Shown: positions 25,183 through 35,668, counted from the first letter of the stretch. The stretch is 64,000 nucleotides of DNA from Actinophytocola oryzae (GCF_004364325.1 NZ_SOCP01000002.1:124001-188000), one strand, 5' to 3'. Made by a program: numbers and translations. Notes: generated by a model from the letters alone, not told the origin.

Positions 25183-28100
25183 TCACCCGGGTGCACGTAC
25201 CCGGCACTGGGCCCGCGTCCCGGTGCCGGAGACGGAGACCACCAGGCGAGGCAGGTCGCGGCCGTGGCGGCCGGTCACCGCCACGTGCCCGTCCGGTGCG
25301 CAGGTCACGGCGATCTCGGCCGGGAAGACGTCAGGCACACCGTGGTCGCGCAGCCACGACCGCACGGCGTCCTTGACCGCGATGACGCGCAGCAGCCATG
25401 CCTGTCGTCGCGGGGCCGGGCAGCGGTCGTACTCGGCGCGTTCGGCGGTCGCGAGGTAGTTGCGCATCACCAGCTCCCGTGAGGCGAGGTCGGTCCACCG
25501 CTCGCGGACGACCACCTCGCCACCCGGCCGCGGCTCACCGAGGAACCGCCGCTCCGGGTAGCGGAAGACGTCGTGCAGCAGCTGGTCGCTGCCGAACCGA
25601 CGGTCCCGCCAGCCGGTGATCTCCGCCCACACGCGCCCACCCGACAGCAGCTGCGCGTCGGCGACCACGCTGTCGCCGGTGACCGCGCGCACCCGCAGCA
25701 GGCAGTCGAGCCGGGTGCCGGGGGCGGGATGCGGACCGTGGAACGCGATCCTGGCGACGTGCGCGGGGAACACCACGGCCCGCGGCGCGCCGGACTCGAT
25801 CAGCCACGCGCCGAGCAGCTGCCCCACGTTGTCGAGCAGGCCGCCAGGCGCCCGCGGGGTGACCAGCGTGCCGCGCAGGTGGTCCGGCCCGACGGCGACG
25901 AGCTCCGCGACACCCCGGAACCGCGGGCCGTGGAACATCCAGCGGTCGGCGTAGAGGTCCTCGGCGGTCAGTGCCGGCCGCCGTTCGGCCGTGCGGTCCA
26001 CCGGCCACGGCGGCGGTGGCGGCGGGTAGCGCCCGTCGACCACCAGGGTCGCTCGTGCGTGGTCGCCCAGCGTGCAGGTGAACCGGTCGCCGTCCACCCG
26101 CTCGACGGACACCGTCACCGTCCGGGCCGGCACCGCGACGAGCCAGCGGCGCAGTTCGAGGTTCTCCACGGCGGTCACCGCGCGCCCTTCGGCCTGCTCC
26201 GCGACGCCGACGAGCTGGTGCAGGATCGTCGTCGCCGGGACCACCGGCCAGCGGTCGGCGAGGTCGGGCCAGCCGGGGCGCTGCCGGAAGAAGCAGTGGT
26301 CCACCAGGTACGGCATGGCGTCCACGGAGACCGCCAGGTCCCGGCGCGCCGGGCCGTCTGCGGACAGCCGGGCGGCGCTCACCGCGAGTCCGGTGACCTC
26401 CCGGACCAGCGCGGAAAGCTCGCCTGCCACGGGAAAACGTGCGGCGAGGTCGTCGAGTGCGGTCGGGCTGCCCGAGGCGAGTGCCGGTGTGCGACCGGTC
26501 AACGACACCAGCCCGCCGCCCAGGTCCAGCCTGACCACGAGCCCGGAGCCGGCCGCCGCGGGCCGAGGCCACTCCGGGGTGCCACCGTCCGTCCAGAGCG
26601 CGGCGGCCGTCCGCGACAGCTGTGCCAACCCCGGTCGCCGCGGGTCGTGCGCGGTGACGGCGAGGTGTGCCCGCTCGCCGAGGGTGTCGGCGATCATGCC
26701 GGGCAGCTGCCCGACCCCCAGCTGAACGAACGCGCGGAACCCCTGCTCGTACATCGCCTCGGTCAGCGCGCGGAACCGCACCGGTTCCAGCAGGTGCCGC
26801 ACGAACAGCGCACGCACGTCCGGCTCGGCCGACGGGTACGGGCGTGCCGTCGTGGCCGACCAGACCGCAACGCCGGGCGCGGCGAAGGACAACGCGGCCG
26901 CGGCGGTCCTCAGCGAACCGACGTGTGGCGCGAGCATCGGGGTGTGGAAGCCGGACCTGAACGGCAGTGTCCGGCCGAGCACGCCGCGAGCACCCAGGTC
27001 CGCCAGCAGGCGCCGAACGGACTCCACCGGGCCGCAGACGAGGCTCTGGTGGGGCGAGTTGTCGTGGGACAGCACGATGTCCGGCCATTCCGCGAGCAGC
27101 TCGCCCACCTCGGTGGCCGCCTTGGTGAGCACCGCGAAGGACAGGTCGGGCAGCCGCAACCGGTCCGGCCGCAGTGCCGCCGTGAACGCCGCGACTCCCT
27201 GCGGCGGGCACATCCCGGAGCTCGCCATCGCCGTCCACTCGCCGACGCTGTGCCCCGCCATGCCGTCGGCGGTGACACCGAGCGCGCCCATCGCCTCGGC
27301 GAGGAACCCACCGAGGCGGATCACCTCCTTCGCGTGCCTGGCGACGTCGCCGACCACCGGTTCGCCGGACCGGGACGGCGCGGTCCACGGCAACCCGAGG
27401 GCGGTCGCCACGTCGTCGACGTCCGCGGCGAACTCCGACTCCAGACCGGGGAAGACGAACGCCGTGCGGCCACCACCCGCGCCCAGCAGGGGTTTCGGCA
27501 CGAACCACACGTCGTCGCGGCCACGCCAGGGACGGCCCGCCGCGGCCATGCGCCGCGCGAGAGCCAGTCGTCGCGCCGCAGGCCCGACGACGGCCAGGCG
27601 GGCCGGTCCGCCTTCGGGTGGCGACCACCGGGTCGCCTTCGCGCGCAACGCCTCGTCGGGGGCGTCGAGCTGCCGGGCCATCTCCTCGGCCGTCCCGGCC
27701 GACAGCATCAGGACGCTCTCCGGCTCCGTGACGGTCACGGCGGCGGATGCCCGGTCGGGTGCCTGGTCGAGCACGACGTGCGCGTTCACCCCGCCGAACC
27801 CGAACGCGTTCACCCCGGCGCGGCGCGGACCGTCCCACGGCTCGGCCGTCGCCGTCACCCGGAACCGCGTGGCGGCCAGTCCGGGATGCGGCTCGTCGCA
27901 GTGCAACGAGGGCGGCAGCACTCCGTGGTGCACGGCGAGCGCGGCCTTGACCAGCGCCGCCACCCCGGCCGCGGGCATGGTGTGCCCGATCATCGACTTC
28001 ACCGAGCCGAGCACCGGCCGGTCGGCGGGGTCACCCGGCCCGAACACCTCGGCGATCGCGGCCAGCTCCGCCGCGTCACCCGCGGGCGTCGCGGTGCCGT

Positions 28101-29100
28101 GCGCCTCCAGCAGGCCGATCGAGCCCGGCGCGGTCGGATCGAGCCCGGCGGCGTGCCAGGCGCCGCGCACCGCGTCGGCCTCACCCGAGGCGGACGGGGT
28201 CAGCAGGCCGCCGGAGCGCCCGTCGCTGCTCACCCCGGTGCCCCGGATCACCGCGTAGATCCGCGCGCCGTCGCGCACCGCGTCGTCGAGGCGCCGCAGG
28301 ACGACCACGCCGGTGCCCTCCCCGAGCAGGATGCCGTCGGCGTCACGGTGGAACGGCCGGCTCCGCGCGCTGCGGGACAACGCGCCCAGCCGCGCGAACA
28401 CGCTCCACAGCGTCAGGTCGTGGCAGTGGTGCACGCCACCGGCCAGCACGGCGTCGCACCGGCCGGACGCCAGGTCGCGCACCGCGTGGTCCACCGCGAC
28501 GAGCGAGGACGCACACGCGGCGTCCACCGTGTACGCCGGGCCGCGCAGGTCGAGCCGGTTGGCGATGCGGGACGCCGCGAGGTTCGGCACGAGCCCGGCC
28601 ACCGACTCGGCGTCGGCCGGGCCGAGCGAGTCGATGAACGCCGCCCGCACGCGGTCCAGGTCCGTGTCCGACACCGACGGCACCACCTCGCGCAGGGTGT
28701 GCACCAGCTGGCGCGCGGTCCGCACCTGCTGGTCGAGCCGGGCCAGGCCAGGGGTGAGGTAGCCGCCGCGGCCGAGGATCACCCCGACCCGGGACCGGTC
28801 GGGCAACCGCGCGTCCCCACCCGCGTCCGCGATGGCCGCCGCGGCGACCCGCAACGCGATGAGCTGGTCGGGTTCGGTGCCCGCGACGGAGTTGGGCGCG
28901 ATGCCGAACGGGGCGAGGTCGATCTCGGCGTCGACGAAGCCGCCGCGCAGGCAGTAGACCTCCTCGGCGTCGCCGGGCCACCGGTGTGCGGGCAGGTCGC
29001 CGATCGCGTCGACGCCGTGCACGATGTTGTGCCAGTAGGTGGCGAGGTCCGGCGCACCGGGCAGCAGCACCGCCATGCCCGTGATCGCGACGGCGGTCAT
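25183..29100 (-). CDS. Iterative type I synthase subunit: KS-AT-DH-PPTase-like
   Basis: A 1305-residue protein. The ketosynthase (1-445) has Cys196 in DAACASS and both histidines (EAHGTAT, GHTMPAAG), so it is a condensing enzyme, not a chain-length factor. The acyltransferase (545-830) keeps GHSVGE (Ser618) and GFHTPM, but its start reads FVFPGLESEF instead of GQGSQ. A double hotdog dehydratase (about 925-1165) shows LVDHCFFRQRPGW (His935) and MFHGPRFRG. The C-terminal ~120 residues resemble the phosphopantetheinyl transferase of enediyne/PUFA synthases (VIAVKDAVRSWL), though the late conserved histidine appears missing. No ACP is present; it must use the ACP of the upstream partner, whose gene overlaps by 4 nt (ATGA). 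Confidence 0.9.
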   Translation of the reverse strand: MTAVAITGMAVLLPGAPDLATYWHNIVHGVDAIGDLPAHRWPGDAEEVYCLRGGFVDAEIDLAPFGIAPNSVAGTEPDQLIALRVAAAAIADAGGDARLPDRSRVGVILGRGGYLTPGLARLDQQVRTARQLVHTLREVVPSVSDTDLDRVRAAFIDSLGPADAESVAGLVPNLAASRIANRLDLRGPAYTVDAACASSLVAVDHAVRDLASGRCDAVLAGGVHHCHDLTLWSVFARLGALSRSARSRPFHRDADGILLGEGTGVVVLRRLDDAVRDGARIYAVIRGTGVSSDGRSGGLLTPSASGEADAVRGAWHAAGLDPTAPGSIGLLEAHGTATPAGDAAELAAIAEVFGPGDPADRPVLGSVKSMIGHTMPAAGVAALVKAALAVHHGVLPPSLHCDEPHPGLAATRFRVTATAEPWDGPRRAGVNAFGFGGVNAHVVLDQAPDRASAAVTVTEPESVLMLSAGTAEEMARQLDAPDEALRAKATRWSPPEGGPARLAVVGPAARRLALARRMAAAGRPWRGRDDVWFVPKPLLGAGGGRTAFVFPGLESEFAADVDDVATALGLPWTAPSRSGEPVVGDVARHAKEVIRLGGFLAEAMGALGVTADGMAGHSVGEWTAMASSGMCPPQGVAAFTAALRPDRLRLPDLSFAVLTKAATEVGELLAEWPDIVLSHDNSPHQSLVCGPVESVRRLLADLGARGVLGRTLPFRSGFHTPMLAPHVGSLRTAAAALSFAAPGVAVWSATTARPYPSAEPDVRALFVRHLLEPVRFRALTEAMYEQGFRAFVQLGVGQLPGMIADTLGERAHLAVTAHDPRRPGLAQLSRTAAALWTDGGTPEWPRPAAAGSGLVVRLDLGGGLVSLTGRTPALASGSPTALDDLAARFPVAGELSALVREVTGLAVSAARLSADGPARRDLAVSVDAMPYLVDHCFFRQRPGWPDLADRWPVVPATTILHQLVGVAEQAEGRAVTAVENLELRRWLVAVPARTVTVSVERVDGDRFTCTLGDHARATLVVDGRYPPPPPPWPVDRTAERRPALTAEDLYADRWMFHGPRFRGVAELVAVGPDHLRGTLVTPRAPGGLLDNVGQLLGAWLIESGAPRAVVFPAHVARIAFHGPHPAPGTRLDCLLRVRAVTGDSVVADAQLLSGGRVWAEITGWRDRRFGSDQLLHDVFRYPERRFLGEPRPGGEVVVRERWTDLASRELVMRNYLATAERAEYDRCPAPRRQAWLLRVIAVKDAVRSWLRDHGVPDVFPAEIAVTCAPDGHVAVTGRHGRDLPRLVVSVSGTGTRAQCRVRAPG

Positions 29101-32100
29101 GAGACGGGCCGCCAGCCGGGCGCGGCGTGGACGACCACGTCGTCCACGCCCCAGGCCAGCTCGCGCAGCACCGCGGCCGACGCCGAGCCGGGCTCGACCA
29201 GCCCCACCCCCCGCGCGGCGTAGCGACGGGCGAGATCCGCGTCGACCATGCCGCCGAACACGTCGTCGGGCGCCCACGGTCCCCAGTGGACGGTGAGGAC
29301 ACGCTCGGCGACCCCGGTCATCGTGGCGCCCAGCTCGGCGAGCGCCGCGTTGGCGGCCGCGTAGTCGGCCTGGCCCGCGTTGCCGGTGACGGCCGCGATG
29401 CTGCCGTACAGCAACGCGAAGCGGGCGCGGGCTGGTGCGTTCTCGAGTGCGGCCACGACGTTGCGGGCGGCGCCGACCTTGGCGTCGAACACGCGGCGGA
29501 ACGAGGCGGCGTCCTTGTCGGCGATGCGCCGGTCCTCGATGACCCCGGCCGCGACCACGACGCCGTCGAGCCGTCCGTGGGTGGCGAGCACGTCCTTGAC
29601 GACCGCGCGAAGCGACTGCGCGTCGGTGGCGTCCGCCTGGTGGTAACGCACGAGACCGCCACGCCCGCGCAGGGCGTCGACCGTGGCGCCGACCTGTCTG
29701 GCCGCGAGCAGCAGCCGTACGGACTGCTCGACCCGTGCCAGGTCGCCGCCACGCGCCGCCAGCGCGGCCCGCAGTGCCACCGGGTCGTCGATCCCCGCGG
29801 TGCCGGGGCCCTCCGGGTGCGTGGGCACCGCGGTGCGGCCGACCAGTTCCAGCCGGCATCCCGCCGCCGTGACGAGCGTTTCGGCCAACCGCGCGGTGAT
29901 GCCTCGGGCACCGCCGACGAACAGCAGCACGGCGTCGCCGTCGAGGCCCAGTTCACGTGCGGCGAGGGTGCCCACCGGGTCGGTCTCCGGCACCGCGAGG
30001 TCGGCCAGGACCGGTTCCACCACCTCGCGACCCCGTGCCGACCACCGCACGACCGGATCACCGCCGGACTCCCGCAGCTCGGCCACGAGCAGGGCGGCCG
30101 TGGCCGTCGGGGAACGGTCGACGGCCAGCTCGACCAGCCGCGTCGTGGTCGTCGGGTACTCGACCGCGACGACCCGCAGGAACCCGTCGAGCCCGCCGAG
30201 CACGCCCGGTCGGCCGGCCGCCAGCAGGCACCGCGGTCCGGCCGAGACGACGTCGCGCCACCACGGGTACTCGGCCACCAGGTCGGTCGGCGTGCCCTCC
30301 GCCGCGGCGAGGTGCACCACGCAGTCGACTCCGGTGCCGACCGGCTCGCCGGGACGGATGACGCGAACCGTCGCGCCCAGGTCGCGCAGCTGGTCGGTGA
30401 GCGAGGTCGTGATGTCGGACGTGCCGACGACCACGACGGTCCGCCCGGCGAGGTCCGAGGCCGGCCCGGTCAGCTCCCTCGGCACGGGGGCGAGCACGAA
30501 CCGTCGAGCGGCCTCGACGTGCGGTGCCGGTGGCGTGGTCGGCGGCGTCGCGGTCGGCACGGCCGCACCGGTCAGGCGTGCGGCCATGTCGGCGGCGGTT
30601 CGTGCCGTGGAGACGGCCTCCAGCCGCTGTGGTGTGGTGCCGAGGGCCGAGGCGAGGTCGGCGGCGATCTCGGCGCGTTTGATGGAGTCGATGCTGAGCG
30701 CGGCCTCCAGGTCCGTGTCCGGGTCGATCATGTCGACGGGATAGCCGGTGCGGTCGCTGATGGCGGACAGCACACGGCGCAGGGCCGTGTCCTCGCCCAC
30801 CGCCACGGTGGTGGTCTCGCGGGGCTCCTCGGGCAGCTCGACCGGAGCCGGGCGTGCCGCCGGGGCGGCGGGGCCGCCGAGATAGGCCACGAGGACGTCG
30901 CGCTGGGCGGCCACGAGGTCGCGGCCTGCCTGGAGGAACTCGGTGACCATCGCGTCCCGGTCGGCCGGTGGCCTGGCGAGGCTCACGAGCCGGGGCGGCC
31001 GGCGGGTGGGGGTCTCGCCACCGACCTCGTGCGCGCCCCGGCCGTCCAGCGTCCACCGGGGAGGTTCGGCCCGCGTCGTGACGTCGACGGCGTCACGGCC
31101 GGTGAACAGCCAGTCGGTGTCGACCGGCACGCCGGTGACCGCGAGTGCGCCGAGCGCGGACAGGAACCCGGCCACCCCGGCGTCCGGCCCGCCCAGGTTG
31201 ACCGTCTGGTGTGGACGGTCGGTCAGCGTCGCGTCGACGAGGCGGGACAGCACGGTGCCGGGGCCGGCCTCGACGAACGTGCGGATGCCCGCGTCGTGCA
31301 TCGCCGTGATCTGGTCGGCGAACCGGACCGGCGCGGTGAGCTGGGCCGCCAGCTCGGCACGGACCCCGGCCGGGTCCGCCGGGTACGGGCGGGCCGTCCG
31401 GTTGGACCACACCGGGATCTCGGGCGCGGTGACCGGCACCTCGGAAAGCACCGAGGTGAACCGGTCGGCCGCGCCGCCGACGAGCGGGCTGTGGAAGGCG
31501 CACGCCACCGGCAGCGGCGTGGCGCTGTGGCCGCTGTCGCGGACCACCGCCACCGCCCGCGCCATGAGGTCGGTGGGACCGGCCAGCACGGACTGCGCGG
31601 GTGCGTTGTGGTTGGCGACGACCACCCGGTCCGCGAGCCCGGCGGAGTCCAGGACGGCTCGCACCGTCGCCGGGTCCGCCGCCACGGCCGCCATGGTGCC
31701 GGGATCGTCACCCGTCGACGCGAGGACGGCCTCGGCCCGCCGCCCGGACAGCCAGGCGAGCAGCTCCGGGGCGAGCGCCCCGGCCGCGGCCAGCGCGACC
31801 ACCTCGCCGTAGCTGTGGCCCGCCACGGCATCCGGTCGTACGCCTGCCGCGACGAGCAGGTCGTGCACCGCCATCCCCGCCGCACCGAGCGCGGGTTGCG
31901 CGGCCGAGGTGTCGGTGAGCGTGGCGTGCTGCCGGGCGCGCTCCGACTCGTCGAACGCCGACGGCGCGAGCCACGCCCGCAGCCATGCCGGGTCGTCGTC
32001 GGGCAGGTGCCTGCGCAGCTCGGGGAAGTGCGCGTACAGCTCGGCGAGCATGCCGGGGGACTGGCTGCCCTGGCCCGGGAACAGGAACGCGACCGGTCCC

Positions 32101-35100
32101 GGGGCCGCGCCGGGCACGGCCCTGTGCACACCGGCCGGAGTCGCCCCGGCGAGTAGCCCGCTCAGCTGCTCCACCAGCTGCGTGGTGTCGCGCGTGACGA
32201 CGGCGAACCGCACGGGCTCGTCGCGGTCCGACAGGGACGCGGTCAGCGCCAGGTCACGCACCCGGGTGCCGGGATGCCGGGCCAGCTCCAGCAACCGGGT
32301 CACCGAGCGGTTCGCCGACGCCGTGTCGTGCCCCCGGACGAGGACCAGCTCCGCGGGCCACTGGTCGGCGGCGTGCCGTGCGGGTGGCGCGTCGGGCACC
32401 CCGCGCAGCACGGCGTGGAAGTTGGTGCCGCCGAACCCGAACGAGCTGACCCCGGCGACCCGCCGCGCCGCGGGCACCGCCCACGGCCTGGTCGCCGGGT
32501 GGAACGCGAACGGGCTCGTGTCCGCGTCCCACAACGGGTTCGGCCGCTCGAGGTGACCTGTCGGGGGCAGCACCCCGTGGTGCACGGCGAGCGCGGCCTT
32601 GATCAGCCCGGCCATCCCGGCAGCGCACTTGGTGTGACCGATCAGGCTCTTCACCGAGCCGAGCGCGCAGCCACCGGTACTGGCGCCCGCCGCGGTGAAC
32701 GCCTCGGTCAGCGTGCGCAGCTCGGTGCGGTCGCCGACCGAGGTTCCCGTGCCGTGGGCCTCGATCAGGCCGACCTCGGCGGGGGACAGCCCCGCTGTGC
32801 GGTACGCGCGGTCCAGCGCCCGTCGCTGCCCTTCCGGCCGCGGCGCGACGATGCCGAGCGAGCGCCCGTCGCTCGCGCTGCCGGTGCCCGCGATCACCGC
32901 GTAGACCCGGTCGCCGTCCCGTCGCGCGTCCGCGAGCCGCTTCAGCACGACGCAGCCGACGCCCTCGCCGAGGACGATGCCGTCGGCGGCGGCGTCGAAC
33001 GCCCGGCTCCGGCCGGTCGGCGACAACGCCTGCACCGAGCCGAACATCACGTAGTCCTGGATGCCGTTGTGCAGGTCCGCGCCACCGCACAGCACCAGGT
33101 CGCTCGCGCCGGCCGCCAGCTCCCGGCAGGCGAGCTCGACGGCGGCGAGCGACGACGCGCACGCGGCGTCCACGGTGTAGTTGCCGCCGCCGAGGTCGAG
33201 CCGGTTGGCGACGCGGCCCGCGATGACGTTGGCCAGCGTGCCGGGGAAGGTGTCCTCGGTGATCGTCGGCAGCTGCTCGGCGAGGTCGGCGGGCAGCTCA
33301 CCGAGGTAGGCGGGCAGCACCGAACGCAGTGTCACCGCGGCGGACAGCTCGCTGCCGGACTCGGCGCCGAACACGACCGAGCAGCGCGACCGGTCGGTGT
33401 CCGGGCCGTCGTACCCCGCGTCGGCCAGCGCGCGGGCGGCCACCTCCAACGCCAGCAGCTGCACCGGTTCCACACTGGTCAGCGACGCGGGCGGCAGGCC
33501 GTGGCGCAACGGGTCGAACGGGATCGGCGGCAGGAAGCCACCCCACTTCGACGGCGTGCGGTCCGATCCCGCCGTGGCGCCGGGGGAGTAGTACCGCTCG
33601 GTGTCCCACCGGTTCCCGGGCACCTCGGTGATCGACTCGGTGTCCGCCAGCACGTTCGCCCAGAACGCGGCGAGATCGGGCGCACCGGGGAACACCCCGG
33701 CCATACCGATGATCGCGATGTCGAGCGGCGCGGGTGTCGGCGCGGGCACCCGCTCGGCACCGAGACGACCGAGCAGCTCGCGTGCCCGCCCGGCCAGCAC
33801 GTCGGCGGCGCCCTCGGTCACGGCCCGGTGCAGCGCCTCGACGGTGGTCGTGGTCGACCGCAGTCCGGCGACCTCGCCCGCCATGAACAACCCGTCGGCG
33901 AGCTGGCGGTCCTCGTCGACGGCGGCCAGCCCGGCCTCGGTGCGCACGAGCCCCCTGCTCGCGGTGCGCAGCCTGCCGACGCACAGTTCCTCCAGCGCGT
34001 CACGGACCGCAGGGTCGGACAGGCCTGCCGCACGCAGCCGCGCGGCGTGCTCGGGCAGCGCGGTGACGAACGGGCTCGGCACACACCTCGTCACGTAACC
34101 CGGCCCCGTCCGCACGAGAGCGGTGCCGGACGCGTTCAGCACCTCGCGCTGGAACACCGCGCCGATCGCCCCGGTGGCGACGGCCTCCTCGGTGAACAGG
34201 TACGCGGTGCCCATGAGCATCCCCACCGCCGCGCCTGCCGCGGTCAGCGGCGCGGCGAGAGCCGTGACCGCGGCGGCCGAGCGGGCGTCGTGCACGCCAC
34301 CCGCGAACAGCACGTCGATTTCGGCCGCGGCCTCCGGGTGCTCGGCGAGGAACGCGTCGAGCACGGCGACCTGCTCGTCCCACAGGACGAACGCCGACCT
34401 GGGTCCCACGTGGCCGCCGCATTCGGCGCCCTCGAACACGAACCGGCGGGTGCCCGCGCGCAGGAACCCGTCGAGCAACAGCGGCGACGGCGCGTGCAGG
34501 AAGGTGCGGACGCCGAGACTCTCCAGCTCCTCGGCCTGCGCGGGACGCCCGCCCGCGACGATCGCGTGCGACGGCCGGGCCGCGGCGACCGCGGCGAGCT
34601 GGGCGGTGCGCAGCGCGTCGTCGGCGAAGCCCAGAATGCCGACGCCCCAGGGCCTTCCGTCGACGGCGAGGTTCGTCGCCGCCATCAGGTCGGCGCTCGC
34701 CTGCCCGTCTGAGAGGGAGAGCGCGACGAACGGCAGGGCACCGTCCTCGGCCACCGCGGCGGCGAACGCGGGCTGGTCGCTCACACGGGTCATCGGCCCC
34801 TGCGCGAGCGGCAGTGCGGTCCCGGTCGGCGACCGGCCGGGTGCCCGCGTGCGCAACGCCGTGGCGAGGTGGTCCCGCACCCCCCGCAGCGCCGCGGGCA
34901 CCGTCGCCCACCGGTCGCGAAAGCGCGTGGCGAGCCCCGCGTCCTGGCCGAAGGCCGCCGGGTGCCTGCCGTCCCGCACGGCGTCGGTCCCACCGTCCAC
35001 TCGGGACAGTGCGGCGACTACGTGCCCCGCCACCCCCGCCTCCGGGTAGGCCGCGAGGGCGACGTCGAGCACGACACCGGCCGCGCCGCACGCCAGCGCG

Positions 35101-35597
35101 GCCGCCGCGCTGTGCGGGCCGATCCCGCCACACGCCCACACCGGCACGTCCACCGCCGCGAGGAGGTGTTGCAGCAGCGCGAAGGTACTGAGCGTGCCGA
35201 CCGGGCCGCCCGCCTCGGCGCCACGGGCGATCAGGCCGTCCACCCCGGCGGCGACCGCGGTCCGCGCCGACACGACGTCGGTGACCTCGGCGAGCACCAC
35301 GCGCCCTGGCAGGGTCGAGAGGGGCCACGCGGCGTCGGCGGCCAGCACGACGACCTCGACGTCGGCAGGCAGGTCGCCCGGTCCCGGCGCGCATGTCGCG
35401 CCGACCCGCACGCCGAACCGGCCTGCGCACCAGGCCCGTGCGTCGCCGAGGGTCCGGCGCGCGGTGCGGGCGTCGCCGGGGAGGTCGACCACGCCGAGTC
35501 CGCCGCCCGCGCGCACGGCCGCGGCCAGCCGGGCGTTGGGCCTGCGCAGCGGGTCGAAGCCGAGAACCACCGTGTCCGGGTCCGTGCGCAGGCTCAT
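29097..35597 (-). CDS. Iterative type I synthase subunit: NMO/ER-KS-AT-ACP-KR
   Basis: A 2166-residue protein. Residues ~1-600 hold two nitronate-monooxygenase-like TIM-barrel halves (second with AECGGHVGPR, 391-400), the FMN enoylreductase type known from PfaD. The KS (625-1060) has Cys813 (DAACASS), EAHGTGT and GHTKCAAG. The AT (1165-1460) has GQGSQ, GHSYGE (Ser1262) and AFHS, as in malonyl-specific ATs. The ACP (1600-1680) has SIDSIKRAEI (Ser1638), the DSIK form of PUFA and enediyne carriers. The KR (1885-2166) has VGGARGITARLA and the active YAAAN. With the downstream KS-AT-DH-PPTase subunit it can perform a full reductive cycle. No thioesterase is present. ATG at 35597 after GAGGA; leader element 72 nt upstream. 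Confidence 0.9.
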   Translation of the reverse strand: MSLRTDPDTVVLGFDPLRRPNARLAAAVRAGGGLGVVDLPGDARTARRTLGDARAWCAGRFGVRVGATCAPGPGDLPADVEVVVLAADAAWPLSTLPGRVVLAEVTDVVSARTAVAAGVDGLIARGAEAGGPVGTLSTFALLQHLLAAVDVPVWACGGIGPHSAAAALACGAAGVVLDVALAAYPEAGVAGHVVAALSRVDGGTDAVRDGRHPAAFGQDAGLATRFRDRWATVPAALRGVRDHLATALRTRAPGRSPTGTALPLAQGPMTRVSDQPAFAAAVAEDGALPFVALSLSDGQASADLMAATNLAVDGRPWGVGILGFADDALRTAQLAAVAAARPSHAIVAGGRPAQAEELESLGVRTFLHAPSPLLLDGFLRAGTRRFVFEGAECGGHVGPRSAFVLWDEQVAVLDAFLAEHPEAAAEIDVLFAGGVHDARSAAAVTALAAPLTAAGAAVGMLMGTAYLFTEEAVATGAIGAVFQREVLNASGTALVRTGPGYVTRCVPSPFVTALPEHAARLRAAGLSDPAVRDALEELCVGRLRTASRGLVRTEAGLAAVDEDRQLADGLFMAGEVAGLRSTTTTVEALHRAVTEGAADVLAGRARELLGRLGAERVPAPTPAPLDIAIIGMAGVFPGAPDLAAFWANVLADTESITEVPGNRWDTERYYSPGATAGSDRTPSKWGGFLPPIPFDPLRHGLPPASLTSVEPVQLLALEVAARALADAGYDGPDTDRSRCSVVFGAESGSELSAAVTLRSVLPAYLGELPADLAEQLPTITEDTFPGTLANVIAGRVANRLDLGGGNYTVDAACASSLAAVELACRELAAGASDLVLCGGADLHNGIQDYVMFGSVQALSPTGRSRAFDAAADGIVLGEGVGCVVLKRLADARRDGDRVYAVIAGTGSASDGRSLGIVAPRPEGQRRALDRAYRTAGLSPAEVGLIEAHGTGTSVGDRTELRTLTEAFTAAGASTGGCALGSVKSLIGHTKCAAGMAGLIKAALAVHHGVLPPTGHLERPNPLWDADTSPFAFHPATRPWAVPAARRVAGVSSFGFGGTNFHAVLRGVPDAPPARHAADQWPAELVLVRGHDTASANRSVTRLLELARHPGTRVRDLALTASLSDRDEPVRFAVVTRDTTQLVEQLSGLLAGATPAGVHRAVPGAAPGPVAFLFPGQGSQSPGMLAELYAHFPELRRHLPDDDPAWLRAWLAPSAFDESERARQHATLTDTSAAQPALGAAGMAVHDLLVAAGVRPDAVAGHSYGEVVALAAAGALAPELLAWLSGRRAEAVLASTGDDPGTMAAVAADPATVRAVLDSAGLADRVVVANHNAPAQSVLAGPTDLMARAVAVVRDSGHSATPLPVACAFHSPLVGGAADRFTSVLSEVPVTAPEIPVWSNRTARPYPADPAGVRAELAAQLTAPVRFADQITAMHDAGIRTFVEAGPGTVLSRLVDATLTDRPHQTVNLGGPDAGVAGFLSALGALAVTGVPVDTDWLFTGRDAVDVTTRAEPPRWTLDGRGAHEVGGETPTRRPPRLVSLARPPADRDAMVTEFLQAGRDLVAAQRDVLVAYLGGPAAPAARPAPVELPEEPRETTTVAVGEDTALRRVLSAISDRTGYPVDMIDPDTDLEAALSIDSIKRAEIAADLASALGTTPQRLEAVSTARTAADMAARLTGAAVPTATPPTTPPAPHVEAARRFVLAPVPRELTGPASDLAGRTVVVVGTSDITTSLTDQLRDLGATVRVIRPGEPVGTGVDCVVHLAAAEGTPTDLVAEYPWWRDVVSAGPRCLLAAGRPGVLGGLDGFLRVVAVEYPTTTTRLVELAVDRSPTATAALLVAELRESGGDPVVRWSARGREVVEPVLADLAVPETDPVGTLAARELGLDGDAVLLFVGGARGITARLAETLVTAAGCRLELVGRTAVPTHPEGPGTAGIDDPVALRAALAARGGDLARVEQSVRLLLAARQVGATVDALRGRGGLVRYHQADATDAQSLRAVVKDVLATHGRLDGVVVAAGVIEDRRIADKDAASFRRVFDAKVGAARNVVAALENAPARARFALLYGSIAAVTGNAGQADYAAANAALAELGATMTGVAERVLTVHWGPWAPDDVFGGMVDADLARRYAARGVGLVEPGSASAAVLRELAWGVDDVVVHAAPGWRPVS

Positions 35598-35668
35598 CGC
35601 GTCCTCGTTCCGCTCGGCCCGACGGGATCCGGGCACTACGGCGATCCTGCGGACGCCGGGGGCGCCGG

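Noticed and set aside
25183..29100. Second ketosynthase as a chain-length factor
   Set aside because: The Cys and both His residues are present, so it should be catalytic.
25573..29223. 1216-residue plus-strand open frame
   Set aside because: Antisense to the KS-AT-DH-PPTase gene; very rich in Arg, Gly, His and Pro, with no domain. High-GC shadow.
29127..34712. Long plus-strand frames opposite the large synthase (1009 and 812 residues)
   Set aside because: Complement of real coding sequence with no recognisable fold; the minus strand has complete catalytic motifs.
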